The notes: generated from the letters alone by a model not told the origin. A stretch of 52,443 bases of DNA from JBBDWZ01 sp050732575 (GCA_050732575.1 JBOHRF010000005.1:1-52443); one strand, 5' to 3'; shown: positions 42,638 through 51,730, numbered from the stretch's first letter. Made by a program: numbers and translations.

Positions 42638-43631
42638 TCCCGCGCCGGCGACGCCATCGTCGCCTGCGGAGCCGGGCGCGGCCGGAGCAGACTCGCCTGT
42701 TGCCGAACGGCGACACGAGTCCGACCGGCGGCGCCCGGTTCGCATTCGATCGCCGCACAATGAGACGCCGCTCGAAGCGCTGGCCGACTTCGCAAGGCGC
42801 GTCTATAAGAAAGCCGACCAGGACCAGATTTTTTTCATGGCCGGCGCCATCGCGTTCAATCTCTTGGTCGCGATCGTGCCGCTGCTCCTGGCCACGCTCG
42901 GCATCACCGGTCAGATCCTGCAAAAGCGCGTTCCCAACCCGGAGGAGACGCTACTCGGTTACATCCTGAGTGCTATTCCGCCGGTCAGTCAGGCCTTCGA
43001 GCAGGGCATGCGCGAAATCCTGCGTAGCCTGCTGTCCAAGAGCTCGGGATTCACGGTCGTCGGCTTGACCCTGCTGGTCTGGGTGTCCACCCGACTCATC
43101 GGTACACTGCGCGCCGCGCTGCGCGAGATTTTCGATGTGGGCCAGGATCGCGGCATCATAGCAGGCAAGTTGTTCGACATGAAAATGGTCGTGGCCGCAG
43201 GTACGCTGTTCGCCCTCAACGTCAGCTTTACGTTCATTGCGGATATAGCGCGTAGTTACGGCGAGCGCTTCTTCGGCGTGCAGCCCCTGGATTTCGTGGA
43301 GAGTTTCTACCTGATTGCCGTCGCCGTGGTCTCCGCCTGGATCATGTTCCTGCTCATCTATCGCTACCTTCCGTTCCGCCGGATTCATTGGCGCACGGCC
43401 ATTGTTGCGGCCACTTTTACTACCACGTTCTTCGAGTTGCTCAAACGGGTTTTTGCCTTCTACGTGAGCCGCATAGCCGATTACGGTTCCACGTACGGCA
43501 ACGTGGCGAACTTCATCATTCTTTTCCTCTGGGTCTACTACAGCGCCATCATTTTCATTCTGGGGGGTGAAGTAGGTCAGGTGGCCGCTTTGCGCCGGGT
43601 CCGGCGCCAGCAGAAGCAGCGGCTCGGCTAG
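42591..43631 (+). CDS. YihY/BrkB-family inner-membrane protein
   Basis: A 346-residue protein with about six membrane segments (AGAIAFNLLVAIVPLLLATL first) and the family motifs WVSTRLIGTLRAALREIF and YRYLPFRRIHWRTAIVAATF. The older label 'ribonuclease BN' is not supported for this family; a transport role is suspected. The N-terminal 55 residues are a polar, Pro/Ala-rich leader. ATG 42591 has GAGGA about 10 bases upstream and overlaps ytxH by 47 bases in another frame. The frame is open further upstream, but that part only mirrors the ytxH coding sequence. A later start nearer SPHNETPLEALADFARR cannot be excluded. Confidence 0.85.
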   Translation: MRLKPRSWRAKTSFSDPAPATPSSPAEPGAAGADSPVAERRHESDRRRPVRIRSPHNETPLEALADFARRVYKKADQDQIFFMAGAIAFNLLVAIVPLLLATLGITGQILQKRVPNPEETLLGYILSAIPPVSQAFEQGMREILRSLLSKSSGFTVVGLTLLVWVSTRLIGTLRAALREIFDVGQDRGIIAGKLFDMKMVVAAGTLFALNVSFTFIADIARSYGERFFGVQPLDFVESFYLIAVAVVSAWIMFLLIYRYLPFRRIHWRTAIVAATFTTTFFELLKRVFAFYVSRIADYGSTYGNVANFIILFLWVYYSAIIFILGGEVGQVAALRRVRRQQKQRLG

Positions 43632-43698
43632 TGTTGCGACCCTCGTCCCACTTCTCCGAACTGCCCGAATTCCTGAAAACTGCCTAGATTTCGGGCTC

Positions 43699-44181
43699 AT
43701 GAGTTCGAGTCGTAGCGGTGCCGACCAACCGGCCGGCAAAAAGACCATCGCGCGGAACAAGAAGGCGTTGCACGAATACCAGATCCTGGAAACCTGGGAA
43801 GCCGGAATCGTGCTGGCCGGGCCGGAGGTCAAGTCCGTGCGCGCCGGTCACGTGAGTCTGAGTGAAGCCTTTGCTCGTATCGAGCGCGGCGAGTTATGGC
43901 TGCACGGCATGCACATTAGCCCGTATGATCCGGCCAGTCGCTGGAACGCCGATCCGTTGCGCCCCCGCAAGCTGCTCATGCATACGCGCGAGATTCGGCG
44001 GCTCATGGGAGCCACTGAACAGCGAGGTCTGACCCTGGTCCCTCTAGAGCTCTATCTGCTGCGCGGACGCGTGAAGATTGGCCTTGCCCTTGCACGCGGC
44101 AAGAAACTGCATGACAAGCGGGAAACGTTGAAGCGGAAAGACATGGAGCGCGAGGTTCGGCGCGCCCTTTCGAAACCATGA
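43699..44181 (+). CDS. smpB: SsrA-binding protein
   Basis: A 160-residue SmpB, which brings tmRNA to stalled ribosomes. ARNKKALHEYQILETWEAGI begins the oligonucleotide-binding barrel, GPEVKSVRAGHVSLSEAF is the family signature, and KIGLALARGKKLHDKRETLK leads into the basic C-terminal tail that folds in the ribosome. ATG 43699 follows a 67-base gap after brkB, which holds a CCCGAA/TTTCGGG partial dyad. The stop overlaps the next gene by 4 bases (ATGA). The tmRNA gene itself is not in the window. Confidence 0.96.
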   Translation: MSSSRSGADQPAGKKTIARNKKALHEYQILETWEAGIVLAGPEVKSVRAGHVSLSEAFARIERGELWLHGMHISPYDPASRWNADPLRPRKLLMHTREIRRLMGATEQRGLTLVPLELYLLRGRVKIGLALARGKKLHDKRETLKRKDMEREVRRALSKP

Positions 44182-45365
44182 AACGAACCATCCGGGTCTG
44201 CCTGTTGGCCGCCACCGCGGCCGCGCCGCCGTTGGCTGCCCAATCCACGTTGCGCATTGAAGGCATCAACGCGCCCATCGAGCGCGTGCAAGGGTATCGC
44301 CTCGTTTCTGCTGCCCGGCTCTCTCCGCTCGAGGCGCGTGTGCTGCCCGAGGGCTGGCGGGCCCGGCTGGTGATGCTGGATGACACCATTCATTTCTCCA
44401 GCCATTCACCGTTCTTGCGCTTCAAGGGTCGCACGAATCAACTGGTGTCTCCGGCTATCCTGGCGGGCGGCACGCTCTGGCTGCCGCTCCAGTTCTATAC
44501 CGAGTGGCTGCCCCAGGCCTATCCCACACGCTTGACCTACCGCGATGGTGTCCTGTCGCGCGCAGTGGTGACGGCGCGTGGGCCGGTCGGACCCACGCGT
44601 GACAGCGCCAACCGCATCGATTCTGTTAGCGCTCCCCGGCCTGAGCGCGTCCGCTCGCCGCGCGTGGTCGTACTGGATCCCGGGCACGGTGGGCGCGATC
44701 CAGGCAAGCCGGGCCCCAACGGTCTGCTCGAGAAGAATACAGCATTGGCGGTCACCAACCGGCTCGCCGGCTTTCTGCGTGAACGTGGCTACGAGGTGCA
44801 CCTGACACGCGCGCGTGATACGCTCATCTCGCTCGATGATCGACCGCATTTGGCCAATACCTGGAAGAACGGCCGACCGGCCGCCGTGTTCGTTTCCATT
44901 CATGCCAACTCGGGTGTGCGGGGCGCCACCGGCTTCGAAACGTATTTCCTGAGCACCGCGCGCACGGACGATGAGCGTCGTGTGGCGGAGATGGAAAACG
45001 CCGCCGTGCAATACGAAGATCGCAAGGCATCGGAGTCCACGCCCGCCCTGGATTTGATCATTTCGGGTTTGCGCAATGACTTTTATCAGCGCGCCTCCAA
45101 CAGCCTGGCCGAGTTGATCCAGTCCAGCATGGCCACCGTGCACCCGGGTCCGAATCGTGGAGTCAAGCAGGCCGGCTTCCGGGTCCTGATTGGTGCGGTG
45201 ATGCCAGCGGTTTTGGTCGAGATGGGTTTCCTTTCCGATGCGCGCGAAGCTCGCTTGCTGGGCACGGCTACGTTTCAACAGAAAATTGCCTGGAGTCTGG
45301 CCCAGGCCATCGACCGCTTCTTCCAGCTGCACGAATCTTCGTTCACCAACGCCGTCGGCCAGTGA
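44178..45365 (+). CDS. N-acetylmuramoyl-L-alanine amidase (Amidase_3, AmiC-like)
   Basis: A 395-residue exported amidase that cleaves the amide bond between muramic acid and the stem peptide. Signal peptide about 1-21. The N-terminal part (about 25-130) is AMIN-like or copper-amine-oxidase-like in appearance (SPFLRFKGRTNQLVSPAILA). The catalytic domain shows zinc ligands in VVLDPGHGGRDPG (H), NGLLEKNTALAV (E) and FVSIHANSG (H), with a later PAVLVEMGFLSDAREA holding the catalytic Glu. ATG 44178 overlaps the smpB stop and its own stop overlaps the TPR lipoprotein gene. Confidence 0.93.
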   Translation: MKRTIRVCLLAATAAAPPLAAQSTLRIEGINAPIERVQGYRLVSAARLSPLEARVLPEGWRARLVMLDDTIHFSSHSPFLRFKGRTNQLVSPAILAGGTLWLPLQFYTEWLPQAYPTRLTYRDGVLSRAVVTARGPVGPTRDSANRIDSVSAPRPERVRSPRVVVLDPGHGGRDPGKPGPNGLLEKNTALAVTNRLAGFLRERGYEVHLTRARDTLISLDDRPHLANTWKNGRPAAVFVSIHANSGVRGATGFETYFLSTARTDDERRVAEMENAAVQYEDRKASESTPALDLIISGLRNDFYQRASNSLAELIQSSMATVHPGPNRGVKQAGFRVLIGAVMPAVLVEMGFLSDAREARLLGTATFQQKIAWSLAQAIDRFFQLHESSFTNAVGQ

Positions 45366-47014
45366 TTTCCGCCTGCGCACGCAACATCGTCGTTGCCCTG
45401 AGCGCCGCTGCGCTGTCCGGCGGCTGTGCGTACTACAACACGATGTACAATGCCAACCGGCTCTTCGCCGATGCAGAAAAAGCAACGCGACGAGGCGACC
45501 TGAGTGCCGCCCGCACGACCTTCCAGCAGAGCATCGAAAAGGCCAACGCCAGTCTGACCCGCCACCCCAGAAGCCGTTGGCGCGATGACGCCAGGCTGCT
45601 CATGGCGCGCGCACACATGCAGCTGAGCGATCCCGTTGCAGCGCAGCACCGGTTGCGTGAATTGCTGGCCGACAACCCTGACGCGCAGCGGCAGACCTCG
45701 GCACAACTATTCCTGGGTGTGATCGCAGCGGAGCTGGGCGATGATCAAAGTGCGTTGACGCAGCTTCGGTCAGCGCTCGAACGTCCGGATATTCCGGCCG
45801 ATCTGCGTGCGCTCGGCTTGCTGGCGCGCGCGCGCATCCATTTACGCCACGGACAGTGGGAAGAGACGCGCGCCGATACCCGGGCAGCACGGCGGACCCG
45901 ACTCCAAGCCGTTCGGCTTCCGGCGGCGCTGGTCGACCTGCGCGCCGCCCTGGCCGCGGTGGACTCGACTCGAGCACGCGAGGCCTGGAGCGTCTTGCTG
46001 CACGAGCCAAACGCCCAGCGCTGGCCAGACTCGCTGCAGGTACTGGCCCATTACACTGCCGCTACTTTCTCGCCCGCCTTTGCCCGCACCGCATTGATGG
46101 CGGGGAACGACTCGCCCTGGCGCGCCACCGCGCGCGATTCTCTGGTGCTTCTGGGCGCCGAGCTGGCGCTGCTGAGTGGGGATACCGGCGCGGCCGTTGC
46201 GGCCGTACAGCGCGTTGCTGCCCGTAGTTCTGGCACTCTGGCTGACGCGGCTCGCGTGCGTGCTGCCGAGTGGCGGCTTGCCCGCGTGACCCGGCTGGAA
46301 GAGCTGAGCGCGATTCGCAATGAGCTCCTGCCCGCCGTTGCGCACTCGCGGGCCCGCGCACTCGTACAATCGCTCAAGACCATTGATGTGTTGACCGAGA
46401 GCGCGCGCGTTGCTGGCCAACCCCTGGCATTGTTTGCCGCAGCCGAGCTTGCGCGCGACGAGCTGCTGGCACCCGGCCTGGCCGCTCGCCTTTTCGTGAC
46501 CTACGCGGAGCTGGCTCCACAAACGGTCTGGGCGCCCAAAGCCCTGCTTGCCGCCAGCTCATTGAATGCCGATAGCAGCCAGCTAGCACACAGTCGCACC
46601 GCTGCACTCACCGACAATCCGTACGTTGCTGCCCTGCAGGGTAGGGCCGATCCCGACCAGTATCAGGCGGCGGAGGAGCGGCTGGCGCGCGCACTACGGG
46701 GGATTCTCACCGAAGCATCGCTGGTCGCGGCGCAGCGGGAAAACACCGTGAAACGGGCTGTGGCAGCAATCGACAGTTCGCGCTTTGCCGCTCGCGCGGA
46801 CAGCACGCGCCTGGCCTGCGGCGTTCTGGTCGACAGTCTGGCCGTAACCGGTATCCGTGCCGACAGCATTCGCATGGCCTGCCAGCGGGGCGAACAGTCT
46901 CGCATAGGTCTGCTCCTGAAAGCGGACACGCTGCTGTTGCGGGATACCGCAAAGGCGCGCGCCGATAGCCTGTTGCAGCGGCGCATCCGGCGCGACACCA
47001 CATTTCTGCCATGA
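45362..47014 (+). CDS. TPR-rich lipoprotein, possible envelope assembly factor
   Basis: A 550-residue lipoprotein. The signal segment ends LSGGC (C22), then AYYNTMYNANRLFADAEKAT, a start seen in helical-repeat lipoproteins of envelope assembly. Helical repeats fill the rest (ADNPDAQRQTSAQLFLGVIA, LARARIHLRHGQWEETRADT and others), with an Arg-rich end. Function unknown; a BamD-like or scaffold role is a guess. Start is GTG 45362, overlapping the amidase stop (GTGA). The stop overlaps pyrD (ATGA). Confidence 0.8.
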   Translation: MISACARNIVVALSAAALSGGCAYYNTMYNANRLFADAEKATRRGDLSAARTTFQQSIEKANASLTRHPRSRWRDDARLLMARAHMQLSDPVAAQHRLRELLADNPDAQRQTSAQLFLGVIAAELGDDQSALTQLRSALERPDIPADLRALGLLARARIHLRHGQWEETRADTRAARRTRLQAVRLPAALVDLRAALAAVDSTRAREAWSVLLHEPNAQRWPDSLQVLAHYTAATFSPAFARTALMAGNDSPWRATARDSLVLLGAELALLSGDTGAAVAAVQRVAARSSGTLADAARVRAAEWRLARVTRLEELSAIRNELLPAVAHSRARALVQSLKTIDVLTESARVAGQPLALFAAAELARDELLAPGLAARLFVTYAELAPQTVWAPKALLAASSLNADSSQLAHSRTAALTDNPYVAALQGRADPDQYQAAEERLARALRGILTEASLVAAQRENTVKRAVAAIDSSRFAARADSTRLACGVLVDSLAVTGIRADSIRMACQRGEQSRIGLLLKADTLLLRDTAKARADSLLQRRIRRDTTFLP

Positions 47015-47925
47015 CCCTCGAGCAGCAGGTCTTCGGCACCACCTTCCAGAACCCCGTGCTTCTAGCCAGCGGCACCTGCGGGTACGGCGAGGAATTGGAC
47101 GAGCTCTTCGATTTGGATCGACTGGGCGGTCTGGTTACCAAGGCGGTCACCCTGGAGCCGCGCTCAGGAAATCCATCACCCCGCGTTGCCGAATTCGATG
47201 CCGGCATGCTCAACTCTATCGGATTGGCCAATGTAGGGTTGGAAAGCTTCCGCACGGAGAAGTTGCCCTGGCTCAGACAACGGCTGTCTAACACGCGTGT
47301 TTTCGTGAATGTGGCCGGTAAGTCCGTAGAGGAGTTTTGCCGGATCGTCGAAGTCCTGGAACCCGACCAGGGTTTCCTGGGATTCGAGCTGAATCTTTCC
47401 TGTCCCAACGTCAAGGACGGAGCGCTGTTCTCTACCCGTGAGGATCTGCTTTCTGCCGTGGTGCGGCAGGCTCGATCGCTGACCCGTCGCCCGATCCTGG
47501 CCAAACTCGCGCCCAACGTGCCCGACATTGGCCGCATGGCTGAAGTTGCAGTGGCCGCCGGAGCCGATGGACTCACGCTCATCAACACGGTTCCCGGTTT
47601 GCTCTTCGACCTGGAATCCCGTCAACCTGTACTGGGCGCCGGTGCAGGGGGGGTCAGTGGGGCAGCAATTCTGCCGTTGGGAGTCCACGCCGTCCACCAG
47701 GTCCGCCGCCGTGTGTCCGTCCCTATCATCGGTGCGGGCGGCATTCGAACCGCTCATGATGCCGCGCAGTACCTGTATGCCGGTGCCTCGCTACTGGCGA
47801 TCGGTACGGCTACCTTCGCGGACCCGAGAACAGGATTGCGTGTAATTTCAGAGCTGAGCCGCCTGGGAAATCGCCTGGGTGCCACAAGCATTACGGAGCT
47901 GGTCGGCGCTGGCCGGCTCAACTGA
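47011..47925 (+). CDS. pyrD: Dihydroorotate dehydrogenase, class 1B type
   Basis: A 304-residue FMN enzyme that oxidises dihydroorotate to orotate. FGTTFQNPVLLASGTCGYGE, GGLVTKAVTLEPRSGNPSPR, the catalytic-cysteine block ELNLSCPNVKDG, and the FMN-binding VPIIGAGGIRTAHDA are present. The cytosolic class 1 pattern with Cys as base and the length point to the NAD-dependent 1B form, which normally needs PyrK; no pyrK adjoins it. The ATG overlaps the previous stop and pyrF follows after 6 bases, so the two pyrimidine genes are together. Confidence 0.95.
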   Translation: MTLEQQVFGTTFQNPVLLASGTCGYGEELDELFDLDRLGGLVTKAVTLEPRSGNPSPRVAEFDAGMLNSIGLANVGLESFRTEKLPWLRQRLSNTRVFVNVAGKSVEEFCRIVEVLEPDQGFLGFELNLSCPNVKDGALFSTREDLLSAVVRQARSLTRRPILAKLAPNVPDIGRMAEVAVAAGADGLTLINTVPGLLFDLESRQPVLGAGAGGVSGAAILPLGVHAVHQVRRRVSVPIIGAGGIRTAHDAAQYLYAGASLLAIGTATFADPRTGLRVISELSRLGNRLGATSITELVGAGRLN

Positions 47926-47931
47926 CAAGTT

Positions 47932-48633
47932 ATGGCCATTCCCATCATCGCACTGGATGTGGCTACGCCCGCATTGGCGCTCGAGCTGGTGGAGCGTCTT
48001 GGCGATAGCGCCCTGTTCTACAAAATCGGCTCGCAACTATTCACTGCCGGTGGTCCGCAGATAGTTCGCGAGATCCGCGCCCGGGACAAGCGCGTTTTCC
48101 TGGATCTGAAATATCACGACATTCCCAATACCGTTGCGCATGCCGTAGAGGCTGCTGATCGCCTGCAAGTCGACTTGTTGACCGTGCATGTCAGCGGCGG
48201 CCTGGACATGATGCGCGCCGCTCGTGATGCGGCCGGTTCCAGTGGCCCCCGCATCCTGGGTGTAACCGTGCTGACTTCGGCCAGGGTCGATGACATTCAA
48301 CAAACCTGGGGCAAAGAAGTGCGATCCGTACGCGAGGAGGTCATGCGCCTTGCCGCCCTGGCCGCCGAGGCCGGTCTCCACGGAATCGTGGCTTCACCCC
48401 TCGAGCTCGAGCCCCTACGCCGCCGCTACGGCGGAGATTTCATTATCGTGACCCCCGGCATCCGGCCTGCCGGCCAGCCGGCAGCAGATCAGGCTCGCAC
48501 TGCCACGCCCGCCGAGGCTGCGCGCGCGGGCGCGGATTACATAGTGATCGGCCGACCCGTCACAGGCGCGCCTGACCCGCTCGAAGCTTTACGCCTGTTG
48601 CACGCCGAACTCGCTGCGGACGCGCTCCCATGA
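47932..48633 (+). CDS. pyrF: Orotidine 5'-phosphate decarboxylase
   Basis: A 233-residue TIM-barrel enzyme that makes UMP from OMP. The catalytic tetrad motif is FLDLKYHDIPNT (D58, K60, D63). The substrate-phosphate part is IIVTPGIRPAGQ, then RAGADYIVIGRPVTGAPDPL. Length fits the E. coli type. ATG 47932 is 6 bases after pyrD. The stop overlaps the next gene by 4 bases. Confidence 0.96.
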   Translation: MAIPIIALDVATPALALELVERLGDSALFYKIGSQLFTAGGPQIVREIRARDKRVFLDLKYHDIPNTVAHAVEAADRLQVDLLTVHVSGGLDMMRAARDAAGSSGPRILGVTVLTSARVDDIQQTWGKEVRSVREEVMRLAALAAEAGLHGIVASPLELEPLRRRYGGDFIIVTPGIRPAGQPAADQARTATPAEAARAGADYIVIGRPVTGAPDPLEALRLLHAELAADALP

Positions 48634-49064
48634 GACAACTCCTGGCCGTAACTGTGACTCTTTCTTCCTTGCTGCTGGCCAATCATGCGGCCCGGGCTCA
48701 GAACGTACAGGTCGTGGTCGATCGATTGACGGACTATTGGGCGCGCGGCGATGCCGGATCTATCGCCGGACTGGCCGCTCGCGATGGCGTCTCTCTCGAT
48801 GTCGACGGCCGGACCGTCGGTCCGCTCTCCGCGCGCCAGGCAACGGCGCTGCTGCGCCGACTCTTCGATGAACGGCAAACCATCAACGTGCGCTTGATGT
48901 CGGCCCAGATCGTGGGCGGCCGCCCGTCCCGCGCCTCCGGTGAAATCAGCTGGATGATGCGACCGCGCGGCACGACCATTCCCGAGAAGACCAGCGTATT
49001 CGTCGCCCTGGTCCTCGAGGATGACCGTTGGCGCGTCACTGAAATTCGTTTCGTACGACCGTGA
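48630..49064 (+). CDS. Small exported protein with NTF2-like/DUF4783-like fold
   Basis: A 144-residue protein with a signal peptide ending ARAQ (about residue 24). The mature part (VVVDRLTDYWARGDAGSIAG, VDGRTVGPLSARQATALLRR, ASGEISWMMRPRG and DDRWRVTEIRFVRP) resembles the DUF4783/NTF2-like group in Gemmatimonadota and Bacteroidota. No catalytic residue can be named. ATG 48630 overlaps the pyrF stop; the MscS gene overlaps its own stop (GTGA). It is therefore part of the coupled operon. Confidence 0.72.
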   Translation: MRQLLAVTVTLSSLLLANHAARAQNVQVVVDRLTDYWARGDAGSIAGLAARDGVSLDVDGRTVGPLSARQATALLRRLFDERQTINVRLMSAQIVGGRPSRASGEISWMMRPRGTTIPEKTSVFVALVLEDDRWRVTEIRFVRP

Positions 49065-50017
49065 TCCAGCTACCCATCCGGTTGCCGAGTGCTGATTCTG
49101 CTCGGCCCCAGATGCGCATCGATTGGAATCAGTTGCTGCTGCCCGACGTGCTCGCCCGCCATGTGGGTCGAGTACTCATCATTTTGCTCGTCTCCTTCGT
49201 TGCCTATCGCCTCATCAAGCTGCTCGTCAAACGCATTGTCTCACACGAAGTCGAAACCGAAGATCCCATTGTAAAGCGTCTGCGCGAGCAACGCGCCCAG
49301 ACGCTGGGCAGCCTGCTTCAGAATGTGGCGCTGATCGTCATCATTATCCTGGCTGCGCTGACCATTCTCGGCACCTTCATGCCCATCGGTCCGCTGCTCG
49401 CTGGCGTGAGCGTGATCGGTCTGGCGGTCTCTTTTGGCGCGCAGTCGCTCGTCAAGGACATCATCAGCGGGACCTTCATTCTCCTCGAAGGACAGTTTGG
49501 TATTGGCGACGTTGTGCGCATCGGTGACACGGCCGGTCAGGTCGAGCGCATTACGTTGCGCACCTCCGTGCTGCGTGATTTTGAAGGCGTGGTGCACATC
49601 ATTCCGAACGGTGAGATCACTAAGGTCAGCAACCTGACCAAGACCTGGTCACGAGCCGTGCTCGACGTGGGCGTGGCGTATCGGGAAGACACCGATCGAG
49701 TGACGGATGTTCTGCGCAACCTCGGCCACGCCTTCCTGGCTGATCCGGAATGGGCGCCCCTCTTGCTCGAGGAACCGGAGGTGCTCGGCGTGCAAAGCCT
49801 GGGTGAGTCTTCGGTCGTCATTCGCATGCAGGTCAGAACCTTGCCGCTCAAGCAGTGGGATGTTGCGCGTGAGCTGCGTCGCCGCATCAAGAAGCGTTTC
49901 GACGCCGAAGGCATCCAGATACCCTTCCCGCACTTGACCTTCTATTGGGGCGATCAGCAAGCTCCGTTCAACAGCGAGAGCGCTCCCTTCTTCACTCACC
50001 CGTCAGCGCGGAAATAA
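49061..50017 (+). CDS. MscS-family mechanosensitive channel
   Basis: A 318-residue inner-membrane channel. Membrane segments lie at about residues 35-55 and 85-130. The pore helix region LAGVSVIGLAVSFGAQSLVK, followed by DIISGTFILLEGQFGIGDVV, is the MscS hallmark, and the cytoplasmic beta domain shows GDTAGQVERITLRTSVLRDF and IIPNGEITKVSNLTK. It opens under membrane tension to release solutes. The start GTG 49061 overlaps the previous stop by 4 bases. CysS follows after 7 bases. Confidence 0.93.
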   Translation: MIQLPIRLPSADSARPQMRIDWNQLLLPDVLARHVGRVLIILLVSFVAYRLIKLLVKRIVSHEVETEDPIVKRLREQRAQTLGSLLQNVALIVIIILAALTILGTFMPIGPLLAGVSVIGLAVSFGAQSLVKDIISGTFILLEGQFGIGDVVRIGDTAGQVERITLRTSVLRDFEGVVHIIPNGEITKVSNLTKTWSRAVLDVGVAYREDTDRVTDVLRNLGHAFLADPEWAPLLLEEPEVLGVQSLGESSVVIRMQVRTLPLKQWDVARELRRRIKKRFDAEGIQIPFPHLTFYWGDQQAPFNSESAPFFTHPSARK

Positions 50018-50024
50018 CCGACTC

Positions 50025-51470
50025 ATGGCGCTCCGTCTCTACAACACGCTCAGCCGCGCGCTCGAAGAGTTCCGGCCGATCCATGCCTCGCGCGTGGGCA
50101 TCTACGCCTGCGGGCCAACCGTGTACCGGCCGCCCCATGTCGGTAATTTTCGCACGTTCGTATTCGACGATCTGCTGCACCGCTATCTCGAATGGAAAGG
50201 CTTTGCCGTCCGGTTCGTCATGAATCTGACCGATGTCGAAGACAAGATCATCCTGGCCGCGGCCGAACAGGGCGTCGCCATTGAAGCCGTAACTGCACCC
50301 ATGATCGATGCCTTCCGCGCCGACCTCGGCTCGCTCGACATTCTGCCCGCGGATGCCTACCCGCGGGCCACGCACCACATTCAGGAAATGCTGCAGCTCA
50401 TCGAGCGCCTGGTCCAGCGCGGTCACGCCTATGTGGCCGACAGCTCCGTCTACTTTGCCATTGGCTCGCTGCCCCATTATGGCAGGCTCTCGCGCATCGA
50501 GCTCCAGGATGTGCGCGCTGGCGCCGGCCTGGCTGCGCGCACGCGCCCCGTCGATGCCGATGAGTACGGGAAGGAAGACGCCCGCGATTTCGCGGTCTGG
50601 AAAGCCGCTCGCGCGGATGATCACAAGGTCGGTGCCGTGTGGGCCACCGCCTGGGGCGCCGGCCGACCTGGCTGGCACATCGAGTGCTCAGCCATGAGCA
50701 TGAAAGAACTGGGCGAGACCTTCGACATTCATACCGGCGGCGAGGACCTCATCTTCCCGCACCACGAAGATGAAATCGCGCAGTCGGAAGGAGCCACCGG
50801 CAAACCGTTCGTACGTTACTGGCTGCACGTCAAACATCTTCTGGTCAACGGCGAGAAGATGTCGAAGTCCAAGAAAAACGACTTCACGATTCAGGAGTTG
50901 ATGGAGCGTGGTTTCAGCGGTGCTGCCATCCGCTATCTGCTGCTCTCCGCACACTACCGAAAAGAGTTGAACTTCACGTTCGATGGTTTGGACCAGGCCC
51001 GTGAAAGTGTGCGCCGCCTGCTCACCTTCCAGGAGCGGCTCGCGGCAATTCCACTCGGCCCGGCCAATCCCACGCTTTCGGGTCTGGCCAACCACGCCCT
51101 GAAAGCGTTTGAGACCGCACTCGATGACGACCTCAATACCTCCGCGGCGTTAGCCGCCGTTTTCGATTTCGTGCGCGAAACCAACGCTGCCCTCGATCGC
51201 GCCAACGGCGCTGATCCCGCCGATGTGCTCGCCTTGCAGCAGACGCTCGCCACCTTCGATCGCGTACTCGGCGTGCTCGCCCTGGCCCGCACACACGAGA
51301 AGGACCTGGACCATACTCTGGTCGCATGGGTCGAAGGCAAAATCACCGAGCGCATTGACGCGCGCGGCCGACGCGACTTCGCCGCCGCCGACCGCATTCG
51401 CGGCGAACTCGCTGACGCCGGCATCATCATTGAAGACACACCTTCAGGTACGCGCTGGAAACGCGCTTGA
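50025..51470 (+). CDS. cysS: Cysteinyl-tRNA synthetase
   Basis: A 481-residue class I synthetase. Zinc site: C29 in YACGPTVY, C221 and H246 in PGWHIECSAM and FPHHEDE. The HIGH-type motif is PPHVGN (37-41) and the KMSKS motif is complete (278-282). The DALR-like helical C-terminus is present (EGKITERIDARGRRDFAAAD). Length and motifs are normal. ATG 50025 lies 7 bases after the channel gene. It ends 35 bases before the tRNA genes. Confidence 0.97.
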   Translation: MALRLYNTLSRALEEFRPIHASRVGIYACGPTVYRPPHVGNFRTFVFDDLLHRYLEWKGFAVRFVMNLTDVEDKIILAAAEQGVAIEAVTAPMIDAFRADLGSLDILPADAYPRATHHIQEMLQLIERLVQRGHAYVADSSVYFAIGSLPHYGRLSRIELQDVRAGAGLAARTRPVDADEYGKEDARDFAVWKAARADDHKVGAVWATAWGAGRPGWHIECSAMSMKELGETFDIHTGGEDLIFPHHEDEIAQSEGATGKPFVRYWLHVKHLLVNGEKMSKSKKNDFTIQELMERGFSGAAIRYLLLSAHYRKELNFTFDGLDQARESVRRLLTFQERLAAIPLGPANPTLSGLANHALKAFETALDDDLNTSAALAAVFDFVRETNAALDRANGADPADVLALQQTLATFDRVLGVLALARTHEKDLDHTLVAWVEGKITERIDARGRRDFAAADRIRGELADAGIIIEDTPSGTRWKRA

Positions 51471-51505
51471 ACCACCCCTCCCCCACCGCTAACTTTTGCC
51501 TTGAC

Positions 51506-51578
51506 GCTGACGTAGCTCAATCGGTAGAGCAGCTGATTTGTAATCAGCAGGTTGTCGGTTCGAGTCCGACCGTCAGCT
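51506..51578 (+). tRNA. tRNA-Thr (anticodon UGU)
   Basis: A 73-base cloverleaf without encoded CCA. The acceptor stem is GCTGACG with CGTCAGC, discriminator T. The D arm contains AGCTCAATCGGTAGAGC, the anticodon arm is GCTGA-TTTGTAA-TCAGC with TGT at the anticodon, and the T arm is GTCGGTTCGAGTCCGAC. It reads ACA codons. It lies 35 bases after cysS and 27 bases before a tRNA-Gly gene. Confidence 0.97.
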
Positions 51579-51605
51579 TGCCGGCCCAACCCACCGGCAC
51601 ACGTC

Positions 51606-51679
51606 GCGGGCGTAGCTCAGTTGGCTAGAGCATCAGCCTTCCAAGCTGAGGGTCGTGGGTTCGAATCCCATCGCCCGCT
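51606..51679 (+). tRNA. tRNA-Gly (anticodon UCC)
   Basis: A 74-base cloverleaf without encoded CCA. The acceptor is GCGGGCG with CGCCCGC and discriminator T. The anticodon arm is TCAGC-CTTCCAA-GCTGA, anticodon TCC, and the T arm is CGTGGGTTCGAATCCCATCG. It reads GGA codons. It follows tRNA-Thr directly, and a strong hairpin starts 12 bases later. Confidence 0.97.
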
Positions 51680-51690
51680 CTCTACATAAA

Positions 51691-51730
51691 CAGAAGCCCG
51701 GCAACTACTTTCACGGTTGCCGGGCTTCTG
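51691..51730. terminator. Bidirectional terminator between the tRNAs and a minus-strand lipoprotein gene
   Basis: A perfect 15-bp stem, CAGAAGCCCGGCAAC (51691-51705) and its complement (51716-51730), with a 10-base loop. On the plus strand TCGTTTC follows; on the minus strand TTTATG follows. It closes the cysS-tRNA unit and lies 29 bases beyond the end of the convergent lipoprotein gene, so it can serve both directions. Confidence 0.85.
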
